DNA from: Vitis vinifera | Lineage: Eukaryota > Streptophyta > Magnoliopsida > Vitales > Vitaceae | Assembly: GCF_030704535.1 (NCBI RefSeq) | Contig: NC_081810.1 | Coordinates: forward strand, 8,070,501 to 8,134,500 | Reading direction: 5' to 3' | Length of the DNA: 64,000 nucleotides | In this document: positions 1-11,774 of the stretch, piece by piece | Numbering within the stretch: position 1 is the stretch's first letter | Layout of the letters: each line of letters opens with the position of its first letter | Notes under the pieces: model-generated | The model's database searches: none | What the model was told of the DNA's origin: nothing | The model's input: the letters and a program-made list of their open reading frames with translations, nothing else | Made by a program: the position numbers and the translations under genes

Positions 1-620
1 TTTTATTTATTTATTTCAAAACTCTATTTTAAATCAATTCTTTAAGACTTCCGATTTCCGAAATAAGTCCCGAAAATTCCCATATTCACATTAATTTATT
101 CAGTTATTATTATTTTATTTATTTATTCTAAAATTCCATTTTAAACAATTCATCTAAATTTCCGGTTTCCGATTTTAATTTCTAATTCCAAAAATTCCAA
201 TATTTACATTAATCTATTTATTTATTATTATTTTATCTCATTTATTTATTTTAAAATTCCATTTTAAACAATTCATCTAAATTTCCGACTTTCGTTTTTA
301 ATTTCTGATTCCAAAAATTATAATATTCACATTTATCTATTTAATTATTATTATTTTATTTATTTATTTATTCTAAAATTTCATCTTAAACAATTTCATT
401 AAAATTTTCGACTTTCGAATTTAATTTCTAATTCCAAAAATTCCAATATTCACATTAATCTATTTAATTATTATTATTTTATTTGTTTATTCTAGAATTC
501 CATTTTAAACAATTCTTTTAAATTCCAATTTCCGAACTTAATTTCCAATTTCCGAAATTCTAATTTCTTTCTAATTTAATCTCTAAAATTCCAACTCTTA
601 AATTTATTTCCCAAGACCCC
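1..620. repeat. Tandem array, unit about 111-123 bp
   Basis: A unit containing ccattttaaacaattcatc, a ttccgattttaatttc block, ccaaaaattccaatattcac and a ttattatttta tail recurs. Matching points lie at about 38, 149, 272, 395 and 513, so about five diverged copies are present. Position-matched substitutions are frequent, so the array is old. It appears to be part of the LTR-like sequence. Confidence 0.75.
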
Positions 621-1371
621 CGATTTTCAAACAAATTCCAAGAATCCAGTTTTCACTCAAATAGTTTTAATTCTATTTCAGCTCCTAAATAATCTTATGA
701 TTTTCTTGATTTTACATAAGCAATGATGAATTCTTCATGATCCCGAAACACGAAATTTGTGAGACTAGTCCATGAATAATAAATTGGGCTTTGGTGAGGG
801 CCCTATGTTTGATCCCTTTTGATTGTCAATTGTCGTGCTTAATGTATTTTGCTTGAGTCTCGTTTTGCACTCCGATATGTATGGGTTATATTTTGTATTC
901 ATTAATTGTGCACTAATCCTATTTCTTGATAGCGCATTGTGGCTCATGGCCGAGGTACGCATCCACTCCCATTCTAGTCAATCTCCATTGCATGTTTTTT
1001 TTATTTTTTATTCCCATATTGTGCATGATTTAGGTGAGTATCCATTGACTTTGTCATTGATTGCCACATCAGTTTCATTGTATTAGTAGAGACCCAACTC
1101 TAGAGACTTAGAAGGGTGCTACGGTTTATAACCGTACCTTCCTGATAAGTAACCTAACCCCCGAGTCCGATCCGGTTTTTCCCAGATCACCTTTTCCAAA
1201 ATAAGGAGTCGCACTTAGGGTTTTCTTTCTTATTTTGTTACCCTTTAAAAAAATAAAACAAAAATAAGTGGCGACTTCAAGTCATTTTTAATCAACGAAT
1301 CAATTTTTCAAATAAAAAATCGAGCTCGCCATTCGAGTGGGAAACGCATGAGCCGAAATGCGGGGTCCACA
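1..1371 (+). mobile_element. LTR fragment, probably Gypsy-type (3' end)
   Basis: The stretch 1085-1371 looks like the 3' part of a plant LTR. It has a conserved non-coding block with gagtccgatccgg, then gtggcgacttcaagtc, then gagctcgccattcgagtggg, and ends near ggggtccaca. I know this arrangement from LTRs of large Gypsy elements in eudicots, but cannot confirm it by alignment. No gag or pol ORF is in view, so this is a solo LTR or the end of an element beginning before the window. The first 620 bases are a diverged tandem array described separately. Confidence 0.5.
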
Positions 1372-1430
1372 CATAATATCAATTTTTATTGACGCAATTC
1401 GAACACTTGTTTGGTCAAAACAAAAAGAAA

Positions 1431-1474
1431 TATGTGTGTGTGTTTGTGGGGGGGAGGGGCGCACGCACGCACGC
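1431..1474. repeat. Compound microsatellite (TG)n / (GCAC)n
   Basis: A short TG run (1431-1443) is followed by a G-rich stretch and a GCAC run (1460-1474). It is a simple-sequence tract with no coding evidence. Confidence 0.8.
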
Positions 1475-2603
1475 GAGTGTGAGCAGCCCCCACATGTATT
1501 TTATAAGATTTACAAATTTTGATGCACAATGTATACACATATATTAGAAAAAAGAAAATTAAGATTCCATGATCCAAGCTAAACCCTAAATGGCCTACCA
1601 TGGAAATGAACACAAAAATAATACACCTTAAGGATAGATTATGAACAATTTGTGTGTGAGTTGTGTTCATTCCTTGCAAATAATAATTAGTCCTTGGCCT
1701 TCCAATCAAGGGAAGGTTTCCCACTACTTTTAGATGATAATCCCTCTCATGTTTCAGTTTGAATCAGTTGAAAAATGGCTTTCAATCTGGCTCACTCTGA
1801 AATTACTAGCATTAACATGTAAACTCAAATTTGAAATAGAGTCTGGTCCTCTGGACTGACCAAACTATGATCATATTCTTGTGGATCTAATCACTATTAA
1901 TGTATCCTAATCTCATAAAGAATGAAAAGTGTTTGACAGAGTTAAGCCCACCTGTTTCTGTAATAGAATCAATCGTCTTACCAAATCTTAATCCTAATCC
2001 TAGACCCCTAAAACACGAACACAAGCATTGGACATTGGGCATCCAGGTTCATGAGTCATATTCTCAAGCAGGGATATATATAGATATATCTAAAGTTCAT
2101 ATATACTGAACACAAGTATTCATCTTTTTCTTTTCTTTCCTTTTTTCCCTTCTTCCTAAGAGAAAGCTAGTCATTTAGCCTTTTATCCTCACCCTTTTGT
2201 AAGCATTCAAACTGGTGTGGCACATTAATCATTTTGGCAAGTATCTGCCACAGAATTAAGTGTCCTATACAAAAAAAACCTTAGTGAAAAGTGTTTTGTC
2301 TAATTCTATAAAATGAAAAACATAAACAAGTATAACAACATATACATAAGAAATCACATTGCATACTACTGAAAAAGATGCCTATTCTTTTTATGTTCAA
2401 GGAATCGACTTTGGTTTAAAAGAAAGAATATATCCACCCAAAATCCGAAACACTTTCTGTTGAACATATCTGAAGGATCCTAACCAAGACTACCACATAA
2501 CAAATATTTCAAATTTAGTCATGTGACATGTTCATACTTCATGCTTGTAGGGTCCCAAAGCAGCCAAAGATTCATGTATTGAAGGATTTGTTGTTTGTTA
2601 CAG
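1475..2603. other. Intergenic, no gene recognised
   Basis: Short ORFs here do not resemble any protein family I know. The stretch directly upstream of 2604 should hold the N-terminal USP-domain exons of the kinase gene if it were complete. I do not find them, so the kinase copy looks 5'-truncated. Confidence 0.5.
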
Positions 2604-5496
2604 GCAGATGAAGAAAGACAAGAAGTACTTCATGGACAAACTCTCATGTGGAATATCGAGGATGAAACGTGACAACACCATTGAAGAGCTAACAGGGCCA
2701 GTAACAACCTTTGTATCATATGGAGAAAGGATGCATGGAAGCCTTGAAGAACTACTTTCTTGCAAGAGTAAGCAATTACCAATATGAAAAATATACTACA
2801 TTCAAATAACCAAACAGTTCTAGATTGAAAACAGTTAGAATACCCTTTTCTATCAAAAAAAAGAAAATGATGAAAAATATATAAGTTTCTTAAGAAACTC
2901 TCTTTAAAATTTGCTTTTATGGTGTAGCTCACATCCTTTTTTCCCCCTCATTTTCAAGCAATTTCTGGAAAAACCAGAATGAGTGAAGTGCTAAGCGGTG
3001 ATGGTGGTGGAGAAACCCCATGGAATAACTCAGGAAAATCTACATTTTCTAATTCCTCATCTAGTGAACAGCTCATTCTGTGAAGTAGCATATCCAATTC
3101 TAGCCTTGCAAACACTGAAGCCTCAAGTTCTAGCTTCAACGAGACAAGATATTCCCCCTGGGTTACCAAGAAGAAGAAGCCACTACAAATGCAGAACAAG
3201 AAACAACAGAAGAGCAATCCGCATTAGGGGGTCCAAATGAAGAAGAAAAGCAGCATAAAAGCAGCAATGATCAGATGAGTGAGTTCCAACCAGAAGAGAT
3301 ACTTAGAAACTCCAGTTGTTCAATTTGCGAAAACAGAAGGCCGAAGATCGAATGAAAAAAGGACTTCACTTATGCAGAGCTGCAAGCAGCCACAGAGGGA
3401 TTTGCCTCAGAGAACTTCCTATCAAAAGGTGGATTTGGTCCTGTCTACATAGGACGGCTGAAGAATGGGATTAAGATTGCTGTTAAGCAACACAAACATG
3501 CAAGCTTTCAAGGAGAGAAGGAATTCAAATCTGAAGTAACTGTACTCAGCAAGGCCAGACATGAGAATGTGGTAATGCTATTGGGATCATGTTCAGAAAG
3601 AAATCATAGGCTGCTTGTTTATGAGTTTGTCTGCAATGGTTCATTGGACCAACATCTGTCAAGTAAGAACAAACCAAACACAGAAGACTAGTTTAATTTA
3701 TACTCCTTTTGCATCACATTCAAGACGTTTTGTTCTATTTTACTGACAATTATAGAGAACTGAAGCCTATCCTAAGAGCGGATTTTGCTGAAATGACACA
3801 GAGCATAGCTGCAGTCCACTCGGTTGGAAAAATAGGATCAAAATAGCTTTGGGAACTGCCAAAGGTTTAGAATATCTGCACAAAAACAACATCATTCACA
3901 GAGATATGAGACCAAACAACATTCTCGTAAACCATGATTACGAAGCACTGGTAAGAATCCAAATATATATGCAACAGAACCAACAACACATTGATTCATT
4001 TCAATGGCCAGAATGGTTCCAATTAGGTGAACTGGTTTGATCCATTGGCTCATCCTGGATGCTGCCCTATGATCAACCTAGTACTTAAGCTTACATCATT
4101 GAGGCTTCATATCATTTATATTGAAAAAAAACTAATCACAAAAACAAGTCTAATTATCATTACTTCAATTAATGTATCAGCTAGAAGATTTTGGTCTTGC
4201 AAGAACCCAACAAGAAGACTCAGATCATTCCTCAGAGACGATAGTTGTTAGGACATTGGGATACGTTGCACCAGAATATGCAGAAAGTGGGAAAGCATAC
4301 AAAAGGACTGATGTTTATTCCTTCGGGGTGGTGCTGCTACAGTTGATCACTGGGCTGGAGACAACAGACAAGGAACTAAAAGGGAAAAGCCTAGTAGAGT
4401 GGGTAACAACCATGTGACATGTTTATTACTTATTATCAAATTCCTGGTACCAAATTCCATACTGCAGAAAAGACCATTGCTCAAGCATAATAAAATTCAA
4501 GCAGATGAGAAGTTGAAAGTTAGTCATATGTTTTATAAAGCCCAGTCATATAACTAAAGTTGCTGAAGCATATCATTAAGTAACATCTAGATAAAGAAGG
4601 GAGCTTTCATAGCTAATTTACCTCATATTTCCTACTAATTTTCAAGAGGCTTATGCAGTTTTTTGCCACTTCTTTTGCAGGCAAGGCCACTACTGAAAGA
4701 AGGGAACTACCCAGATTTAATTGACAAGAGGATTGTGGATTCTCATGATGTCCACCAACTCTTATGGATGGTTTGCGTGGCAGAAAAATGTCTTAGCAAG
4801 GATCCTCATAAGCAATTACCTATGGAAAATGTATGTGTAGCCTAGGATAAGTCTATTCACTCTATGCTTGTTCTTTCATCTGCATTAGCTTAATTTTGAT
4901 GAGAAAGTGGATGTTTTAAGGGAAAAAAAAAATGCACAAACAAATCCCTGTTGTTCATTTTGATTACAAAGAGAAAGGAAACTAGGAATCTTATTAAAGC
5001 TTTTTCACCTTTTCCTCCTATTTCTCACTAATCTAATATTATAGATAAACATATAGCAAATCTAGTACCAAGAAAAACCAAGGGAACTCACTAATCACCT
5101 GTTCTTCATTTTGTATCACCATAGGTGGTTGATGCTCTATGTTATATAATGGGCGGCAACACATGTTATAGCATCAAAGGCTTCTCCCCTGGACTATCAG
5201 ATTCAGTTAGTAATCATCCAGAGTCCCCTGAATCACAAGGTGAATGTAGAGCAACTAAAAAAGAAAGCTTTAGTTCAGAAACTACAAGGCTCAGTAGCAC
5301 AACTCAGATGAGTGGATCTCTTTCACCAACTTGGACAAATACCAGTCATCTATCATCATGGACAAATACCAGTTCTTCAAGAAGATCAAGCACATCAACA
5401 AGTTTTGGACGATCCTCTTTGGCTACTAGTAGTAAAAAGAAGAAAGAAATATCACATGATGGAGTTGGATTACGTTATGAGGACATAGTCAATTAG
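2604..5496 (+). pseudogene. Receptor-like cytoplasmic kinase pseudogene (HRDMRPNN family, USP-kinase type)
   Basis: Exons read as 2604-2767, 2959-3662, 3802-3950, 4181-4402, 4681-4830 and 5125-5496 (stop TAG 5494-5496), all with GT-AG introns and agreeing phases. The first exon gives a DKKYFMDKLSCGISRMKRD segment, typical of the linker in plant kinases annotated as inactive protein kinase SELMODRAFT_444075-like. The kinase domain follows: FTYAELQAATEGF, GGFGPVY, AVKQHK (lysine present), HRDMRPNNILV, DFGLAR, APEYAESG and DVYSFGVVLLQLITG. The last exon is a Ser/Thr-rich tail. The reading frame is broken by TGA at 3081-3083, by a change of frame near 3165-3180, and by TGA at 3353-3355. The last of these replaces the tryptophan expected just before FTYAELQ. 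The N-terminal USP exons are missing. Relatives act in receptor signalling at the membrane or cytoplasm; this copy cannot make a full kinase unless the stops are spliced around. Confidence 0.8.
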
Positions 5497-6109
5497 TTTG
5501 ATGTCTAAATTCAGGTTCTGTGACAGATAATGGTTGCTAATTATACATTTTATCTCCCCTTTCTGGCATATTCTATAGGATACATAAGTTTCTCTAACTT
5601 CTAATAATTAGTTTAAAGAACATTTTCTCTGTAATTACTGTCAATAATGTCTTCTCCAAGGTATCAAATAGAGGAGCATTTCATAAGGAATTTGGTAACT
5701 GATGTATGTTATTGCTGTTATGCTTTTTGATTTCATTGTTTAGAATATATGTTTTCCAGGTTGTTTCCAGGTTTTCTGGTGCAAATTACTGTTCTTTTTT
5801 TTCCTTTTTCTCATTCTAAATTTCTTTGTTTTTGTAGGCGTTAAGATTGAATGCACTCCCTCTCCTTAATTGCATGACTTGATCATGATTTATTCTCTTC
5901 TTAATATGTTGAAATCTCCATTTGAGCCCAACCGAGTCTTTGTTCAAAGCTTCTCTAAATTGGTGGTTTCTGATGATTTTAACTTGTATATATTTGCAAC
6001 ACAAGCACTTGCACTCACCAATGTCCAAATTGACTGTTTTGGTTCCAAGAATCCCCATTCCTTGCCAAAGACTATTAAATAAAGGAATCATAGGCACCAA
6101 GAACTCTCA
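5497..6109. other. 3' flank of kinase pseudogene, no gene recognised
   Basis: Probable 3' untranslated and intergenic sequence. Overlapping ORFs on both strands at 5816-6128 share no motif I recognise. They may belong to the neighbouring Copia remnant, but I cannot show it. Confidence 0.4.
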
Positions 6110-6339
6110 TCTACCTCCTACATTCTAAGATCCATATTTTCACCTTCATACAATCTTGAAATCCAAACACTATTATTCACAGGGTTCTTGGAATGGAGTG
6201 TTGGCATCGATGCACCAGAACCAGATACAGCTGATGATAACCTAGCCCATAAAAATGAATACAAATAATTCTTGATAGAACCCGGTCGTTCAGGGCAAGC
6301 CAATTGTTTTCTTCTTATATATGCATCTAGTGGCCTGAG

Positions 6340-7085
6340 CTCATGGGATCACGAGTTGTTATACAAGACAAGTGTTGGAGTCCCGTTAATAAGGCATGTG
6401 GCAATTTATACACAATCGCCCTAATATCCTAACGGTACATTGGATTGAAACAAAAAGTGCTTGTGCAACATTTAAAAGATGCTGGCTTACACTCAACCAC
6501 TGAATTTTGTTGAGGCATGTCAACACAATAATGAAAAGATAAAATCCTCTTTTCTAGAAAGAAATCTGAAAAAGAAAGCTCAAGGGCATTGTCACTATGC
6601 ACAAATTTAATTTTAACACCAAATTGAGTATGAACAAGATTATAAAATGCTGGAAATACATTGATAACATCAGATTTAGCATGCAACAAGTATATTTAGG
6701 TAAATCGGGAAAAATCATCCACAATGGTAAGAAAATAACGAAAACCTTCATGTGTAGGGTGATGAAAAGAATCCCATTTATCAAAGTGTAGTAATTCAAA
6801 AGGAGATGATGAAACTGTATCTAAAGTTGGAAATGACAAACGTTTTTGTTTAGCTAGATGACAAATTGAATAATGAGAAGGGTGGCCAACAAATTGTTTT
6901 AGATTTAATACATCTTTTAAAGACTGGAGCCTAACATAAGAAGGGTGACCGAGACAGTAATGCCAAAGCTCGCGTATGGTCTTTGAGGCAATATTACAAA
7001 TAATTGTGACACGAGAAGGAATAGGAAAAAGTTTGGTAGAATCCAAAACATAGAGATTGCCACTGTGTCTACCCATCCCAATCAT
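6340..7085 (-). pseudogene. Copia integrase remnant
   Basis: The piece at 7085-6696 contains LWHYCLGHPSYVRLQSL, the H-x-H half of the GAG-pre-integrase HHCC finger, followed by FELLHFDKWDS and YFLTIVDDFSRFT, where the catalytic core begins. A second frame (6689-6429) continues with HSDNALELSF and the degenerate end PQQNSVVECK, where PQQNGVVERK is usual. Around 6340-6410 the minus strand still reads LINGTPTLVLYN, the usual integrase tail. Several frame changes separate these pieces. Family knowledge: integrase inserts retrotransposon cDNA. This copy is inactive. Confidence 0.75.
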
Positions 7086-7201
7086 CCTCCCCTGCGTACA
7101 ATCCTAGATAAAACAAGCTTCAAATACAAAATGCATTGAGCAATGATGATATTGAGTGAGGACACTAACGTAAAGAAGATTAAAATGAAACAGTGGGACA
7201 T

Positions 7202-7441
7202 CTAAGACATTTTTGATAATGAAATGATCAACAATTCAACAAACCCTACCCTAGTGATAAAAACAGAATGTCTATTTGGAAAAGTGGCAGTGGAATTATG
7301 TGATGGAGAAGAGGTTTTGAACAATTGCAGGGAATAACACACATGGTGTGTTACCCCAATATCCAATGCCCAAGAATAAGATGGAATCAAAATATGAGAA
7401 ATAGAAGAGGAAGGAGTCAATTTACCACTGAAATAACACAT
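7202..7441 (-). pseudogene. Copia aspartic protease remnant
   Basis: The translation contains SWALDIGVTHHVC. Copia proteases normally have D-S-G-A-T-x-H at this point, so the catalytic DSG is altered to DIG. Upstream residues match the gag-protease linker in position only. It sits between the gag and integrase remnants of the same element and is not functional. Confidence 0.7.
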
Positions 7442-7609
7442 GAAAGGACCTCCCTATTGTTGTGATTCCACTGAGGTAGTTGAGCTATGTTGTAGCAGGG
7501 AGCTAGAAGTTGTTGACATTGGCTGGAGAAGAGATTAACCAACGTCAATTCAAAAGGAGTTGAATTGTTAGAGAAAATAGAGGTCTGATATGGCCATGAC
7601 CTGGTGTAT

Positions 7610-7960
7610 TCTTCGATTTGAGCTTATATCCCGGTGGGTATCCATGTAGCTTATAACACTCGTTGATAGTATGAGCCCGGAGCCCACTGTGAGTGCATTG
7701 GGGATGCTGACACTTCCTTTAAGGGGAGCCATGAAATCACCATGCTATTACAGCAGGTCCAAGCATTGAAGAGAAGATTGTTTGCTGTCACACGAGGAAT
7801 GGTGCCATCGACAAAACCGACTTTGTTCTTTGTCGTCAAATTAAGCCATCATCATCGTTCTGCTCCAGGTGTTGTAATTTCTCCCATTCAAAGGTTGCAA
7901 GATGTGAATGAGCCTAGGATAGTCCTCATTCTGAAGATAAAATGTTCTATTGGAATCCTC
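7610..7960 (-). pseudogene. Copia gag remnant
   Basis: On the minus strand, about 7960-7650, the sequence gives QPLNGRNYNTWSRTM, then in another frame KNKVGFVDGTIP and LFNAWTCCNSMVISWL. These are the N-terminal signatures of Copia gag (UBN2/Retrotran_gag type). CYKLHGYPPGYK near 7610-7650 is the segment that usually comes just before the zinc knuckle. The pieces lie closer than in a complete gag, so an internal deletion is likely, and frames change between them. Confidence 0.7.
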
Positions 7961-8030
7961 CATTGGTGACATCTCGAAAAATCTAACCACAGCACGTGAT
8001 GAAAACAAACAAAGACGAGCAGAAGAAAAT

Positions 8031-8042
8031 GCTTTGATGCCA
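8031..8042 (-). other. Degenerate primer-binding site (tRNA-iMet)
   Basis: The minus strand reads tggcatcaaagc, close to the Copia consensus tggtatcagagc that pairs with initiator tRNA-Met. It lies just upstream of the gag remnant, which fixes the element's 5' side at about 8045. Confidence 0.6.
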
Positions 8043-8370
8043 TATTAGTTGTTTTAGATAAAATACAACTAATTTATTACAAAAATACCCTATTACTTTA
8101 TTACAACCATATGAGATTTGGATGTGGGGCAAACATCTCCGCTTCCGACCTCTTGTGAAAACAACCTCACCTTCAAATTATAACTTCAAAGGCTTGGATA
8201 ACAATTTTGAATTACGGTTTCAACAATGTATTTCAATTGAGTTTCTATCTTTTCAATTGATTAATGAAAATAATTTTACCAATTTTTTATGTGATTATTT
8301 TTTGCATTGTGTTTCTTTATCAATGGAAATTATATATTTATTATTTTCCACAAACTAAATAATATTTAAA

Positions 8371-8489
8371 GTTCGTTTGATAGTAATTTTAGAAAGAGCT
8401 TCTAACCTTTTAAACAATTGAAAATTATTATTTTTCAAATATTAAAAAGACTATAAACGCTTTCAAGAATCATTGCTAAATACGCTCTT
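8371..8489. mobile_element. Possible short hAT-like MITE
   Basis: The left end agttcgtttgatagtaattt and the inverse complement of the right end (aagagcgtatttagcaatga) align over about 25 bases with gaps. Short AT-rich elements with cgtttgg-like termini are common non-autonomous hAT derivatives. No clean target duplication was seen. Confidence 0.35.
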
Positions 8490-9133
8490 ATTCAGTTATT
8501 CTCCTCCTTTTCTTCATGTACAATTTTCATATTCTATTGCATTTGTTCGATATTGTTGAGCACATTATGGCCTATGGCTTTAAATTTGTTTTTTGGGTTG
8601 TATTGTTGTGTGCATGCATATGCAGTCACAATGATTGAATACGTTTGTAAAATTGTTATTTTGATCTAATGTCATTGGTTCAAGCTTAAAATTAGTATTG
8701 CTTGTCTTGATCTGTTCCATTTTCTTTGTAAAATTAGTAGTTATTTTTTTTCCCTCATAAGATTTCATTTTCTTTTTGTTAAAACGAAAAGGGTTGTTTT
8801 TACTTATTATTATTATTATTATTTCTTAGAAATTAAACAGAGGGATAGTGTCCCAAATGAAGTGAAGGGCGGTTGTGGTTCATTCAAGGCCCTTTCCCCC
8901 TCCCAAAGTAAGTCATTTATGGTGATTTTCTATCTCATGTTATGATATGAATTTCTATGGTAACAAAAAGAACCGTGGAGATTAGTCTAAATTTGGAATT
9001 TATCCTGGATGCACTAAGAAAACAAAAGGATGGGAAAGGAAAAAATAATAATAATAATTGAAGTTGTGTCTCAATGGTTTTGTTTTCCAAAAATGTATAG
9101 TGAATTGAGAGCTAATGAGAGGATTTAATTTTA
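8490..9133. other. Intergenic, no gene recognised
   Basis: AT-rich sequence with a short ATT microsatellite at about 8804-8823. No family-level coding similarity was seen on either strand. Confidence 0.5.
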
Positions 9134-10006
9134 GGGAAAAGTGGGTTTTGTCTCACTAATATAAAAATATATAGAAAAAACCCAAATTTTATAAATCAAT
9201 TTTATCTTCATCCATTTAAAATATTTCAAAATACATGCACTTTTTCATAAATCAAATAATTATGTCCTCAAATGACCCTTTACTTGATAATATTAAATAA
9301 AATGATAAAAAATTATTTTATCATTTTAAATCAATAAAAGTATATTATGAATAAATATATTATAAATTTTTATTACATAATATGAGCTATAAATCATTCT
9401 GTAAAAATTCTACAGGATTGCCAAGTGATAAATAAAATCCTTTCTAATCCTATTAATAATGATTTTATATTTTATATTATATAAATCTCTTCATCTTCTT
9501 CTCTTTTTAAATAATATTGAATAAAATTGTTGTTGGTTGACATCAACAATAAAATAAGAAATGTTTAAAAACTTAAAAGCTAAAAATATAAAAATAAAAT
9601 ATTAACTTACACTTCCCTCGTAAAGTATGATGGTTAGAAATATAGATATCGAGAAAGAGAAATTCAAATGGAATCAAATATTTTTTAAAGTTTTTTGGTT
9701 TTAATTGTCTTTGCTTCTGGAGAGACAAAAAAGTCCTAAATCAAGTCTTACAATTAAAAAAAAAAAAAACTCTGAACTAAACAAGAGATTGATTCTTTAC
9801 AATTATGCATCTACATGTCTACTTGTTAATTGGTGTTATTGACATAGCAAGTAAAAGAGTCTTTTTAAAATATAATTATTTGACTTATAAAAAAGTACAT
9901 ATATTTTAAAATATTTTTAAATGAATGAAGATAAAATTGATTTATAAAATTTGAGGTTATTTTTTCTATATTTTTTCAAATTAGTGAGTCATAACCCACT
10001 TTTCCC
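9134..10006. mobile_element. Mutator-like MITE with long terminal inverted repeats
   Basis: The left end (gggaaaagtgggttttgtct) and the inverse complement of the right end (gggaaaagtgggttatgact) match and stay similar for about 150 bases. The match includes the shared block attttataaatcaatttta and a tcttcat-catttaaaa stretch. The flanks are ttaatttta (9125-9133) and ttaagttta (10007-10015), a 9-bp target duplication with one mismatch. Long inverted repeats starting with G plus a 9-bp duplication are the hallmark of Mutator-like elements. The 873-bp body has no transposase ORF. Confidence 0.8.
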
Positions 10007-10475
10007 TTAAGTTTACGTGCCCCTATTAATGAAAATTGCTAGATTCAAGAGTTCATTCTTATTTCCTTCGGTTTATTTTTTAGCAATTGAATTTAGGTGT
10101 TCATTCTAAAATAAACATATGATGATCTAAGAACGTTTTATATATTTGGAATGGAGAAAATTCCAAATTTAAGTATCATCATCCTCACATCTGAAGGATT
10201 TATTATATGTTTGAAGGTTAATGAAATATTAAAATGTACATTGATGAGAAAGATTTTGAGGAATTATTTAGCTCTTGGATATGTTGCTCCTTGGTTAAAA
10301 TTTGGTGCATGATTTCTATGTACTAGATGATATGCCATGTTGTTGCCCTAATGTTTGTTTTTCTTGTTTTCTAAAGGGAATCAAGTTGAGACCAAGATCT
10401 GTGGCCAATGATGCAAGTTCATTGTTCTATTTTTACTACTCAGGAAATTTGACACTTATCAAGCTAGACACAAAA

Positions 10476-11031
10476 GGTGTTTGGTAAATCAACTTAATGA
10501 TTTAAAGTGACCTAATAACTTAGTATGAGTTATTAAGTAAATTAAGTATGTTTGTAAAATAACTTAATATTGTAACTTAAAGTTAAAAATGACTTTAAGT
10601 ATTAAGTTAAAATAGTTAACTTATTCTTAATTTCATTTTTTTTTTTTTTGTTTTATTTGCCCATATCTAATAAGAATATATTTAACAATCATGACTTCAA
10701 ATGCATGATTCATTTTTTGTAGTAAATATTTTAATATTATCTTATAAACTACAATACTTTAAGTATGGGTGTTTAACAAACAAATTTATTGCTTAAGATT
10801 AATGAAAACAAATATTAGTTAATTTTTTAATAATAAATATTAATTACAACTAATGGGGTAAATATGTCAATTCAATGACTTCGAATAAATTTTAAGTTAA
10901 CTTTATCGAACAACCTTAATAATTAAAATAAAAAAATGAGTTATAAGTTTTAAGTTAATAATTCAAGAACAATTTAACTTCAAGTCAACTTAAGTCATTA
11001 AGTGATAAGCATTAAATTTGACCAAACATCC
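10476..11031. mobile_element. hAT-like MITE (ggtgtttggt termini)
   Basis: The left end ggtgtttggtaaatc and the inverse complement of the right end ggatgtttggtcaaat form imperfect inverted repeats. The interior is rich in ttaagt/acttaa motifs in both orientations. I did not find a convincing 8-bp target duplication. A related fragment occurs at 46651-46870. Confidence 0.55.
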
Positions 11032-11614
11032 ACTAATGCTCAACATATAGATCTAAATCTTTCTAGACTCTGTTTCGAAGAAGTTTCTTTGAATTGGCTA
11101 GATGTCAAAGTTATATTGACACCATATTTTTCAAGTTTGTCAATACCATAGCATAGTGATGACCACTACTATCATAAGGATGCTTCAATAATCCAACAAT
11201 AAGAATTTTTATTTTCTCATTCAAACAAACATAATGGAACCCTTCTCATCAAAACAAAAGAAGCCATGTTTGAAATTTCAATTATAACAAGACATGATAA
11301 GTTTTTAATATTCTCAGGGTGTAATAAAGAAAATCTTGAACGTTTTGAAAATTTTAGCATTAGTAGATTATTCATGTTCTTTTATTACTCCTATTTTTTT
11401 TATTCTTGTAAAATTTTATGTCATTTTTGGCATGCATATGTCATTTAGTAGATGTGTTATCAATAATACGGTATAGATGCAGTGATCTGCACATTTGTAA
11501 CATAAAATTACAAATCTAGACCATAGGAAACCACCCATAACCTATGCCGTGAGGGGAACAACCTTTAATAGTAGTATATGCATTTAGTATCTATACATTT
11601 TTTCCTAAGTTTAA
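11032..11614. other. Intergenic, no gene recognised
   Basis: No gene or repeat was recognised here. Short ORFs are composed of low-complexity AT-rich sequence. Confidence 0.5.
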
Positions 11615-11762
11615 CCTTGGGTTTTGGCCCAATGGTTAGACATTCACATAGCTTAGAGGGGGCATTGCTGGTCTAGGGTGCAAATCTTCTCATTACAAGT
11701 GAAGAAGATTTAATTTTCTCACATTTTAAGGGGGTGGGGCAGTTGTCCCCTGGCCCCAGCTG
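11615..11762 (+). mobile_element. tRNA-derived SINE-like sequence, interrupted by the hAT
   Basis: A box-A-like ttggcccaatggttag (11624-11639) is followed about 50 bases later by a weak box-B-like ggtgcaaatct. The right half probably continues after the hAT at 34288, where cccagttggctcc resumes. The hAT 8-bp target site lies at this junction. A functional tRNA is unlikely because box B is poor. Confidence 0.4.
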
Positions 11763-11774
11763 TAGGAATGGCAA
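11763..11774. repeat. hAT left terminal inverted repeat
   Basis: taggaatggcaa, an exact inverse complement of 34276-34287, preceded by the 8-bp target copy cccagctg. Confidence 0.9.

Larger units (their letters stand above)
6110..8045 (-). mobile_element. Degenerate Copia retrotransposon, minus strand
   Basis: Reading the minus strand from 8045 down gives a degenerate initiator-tRNA-Met primer site (8031-8042), then gag, protease, GAG-pre-integrase and integrase remnants in Copia order. Reverse transcriptase and RNase H are absent: the sequence stops resembling Copia soon after the integrase C-terminal part near 6340. No matching LTR pair was found. The element is an old internally deleted remnant. 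Confidence 0.75.

Noticed and set aside
38..620. CRISPR-like regular repeats
   Set aside because: The ~120-bp units are contiguous diverged copies without unique spacers, in a plant genome, so they are a tandem array within an LTR.
765..1086. Small ORFs in both directions near the LTR
   Set aside because: They overlap each other inside non-coding LTR sequence and match nothing.
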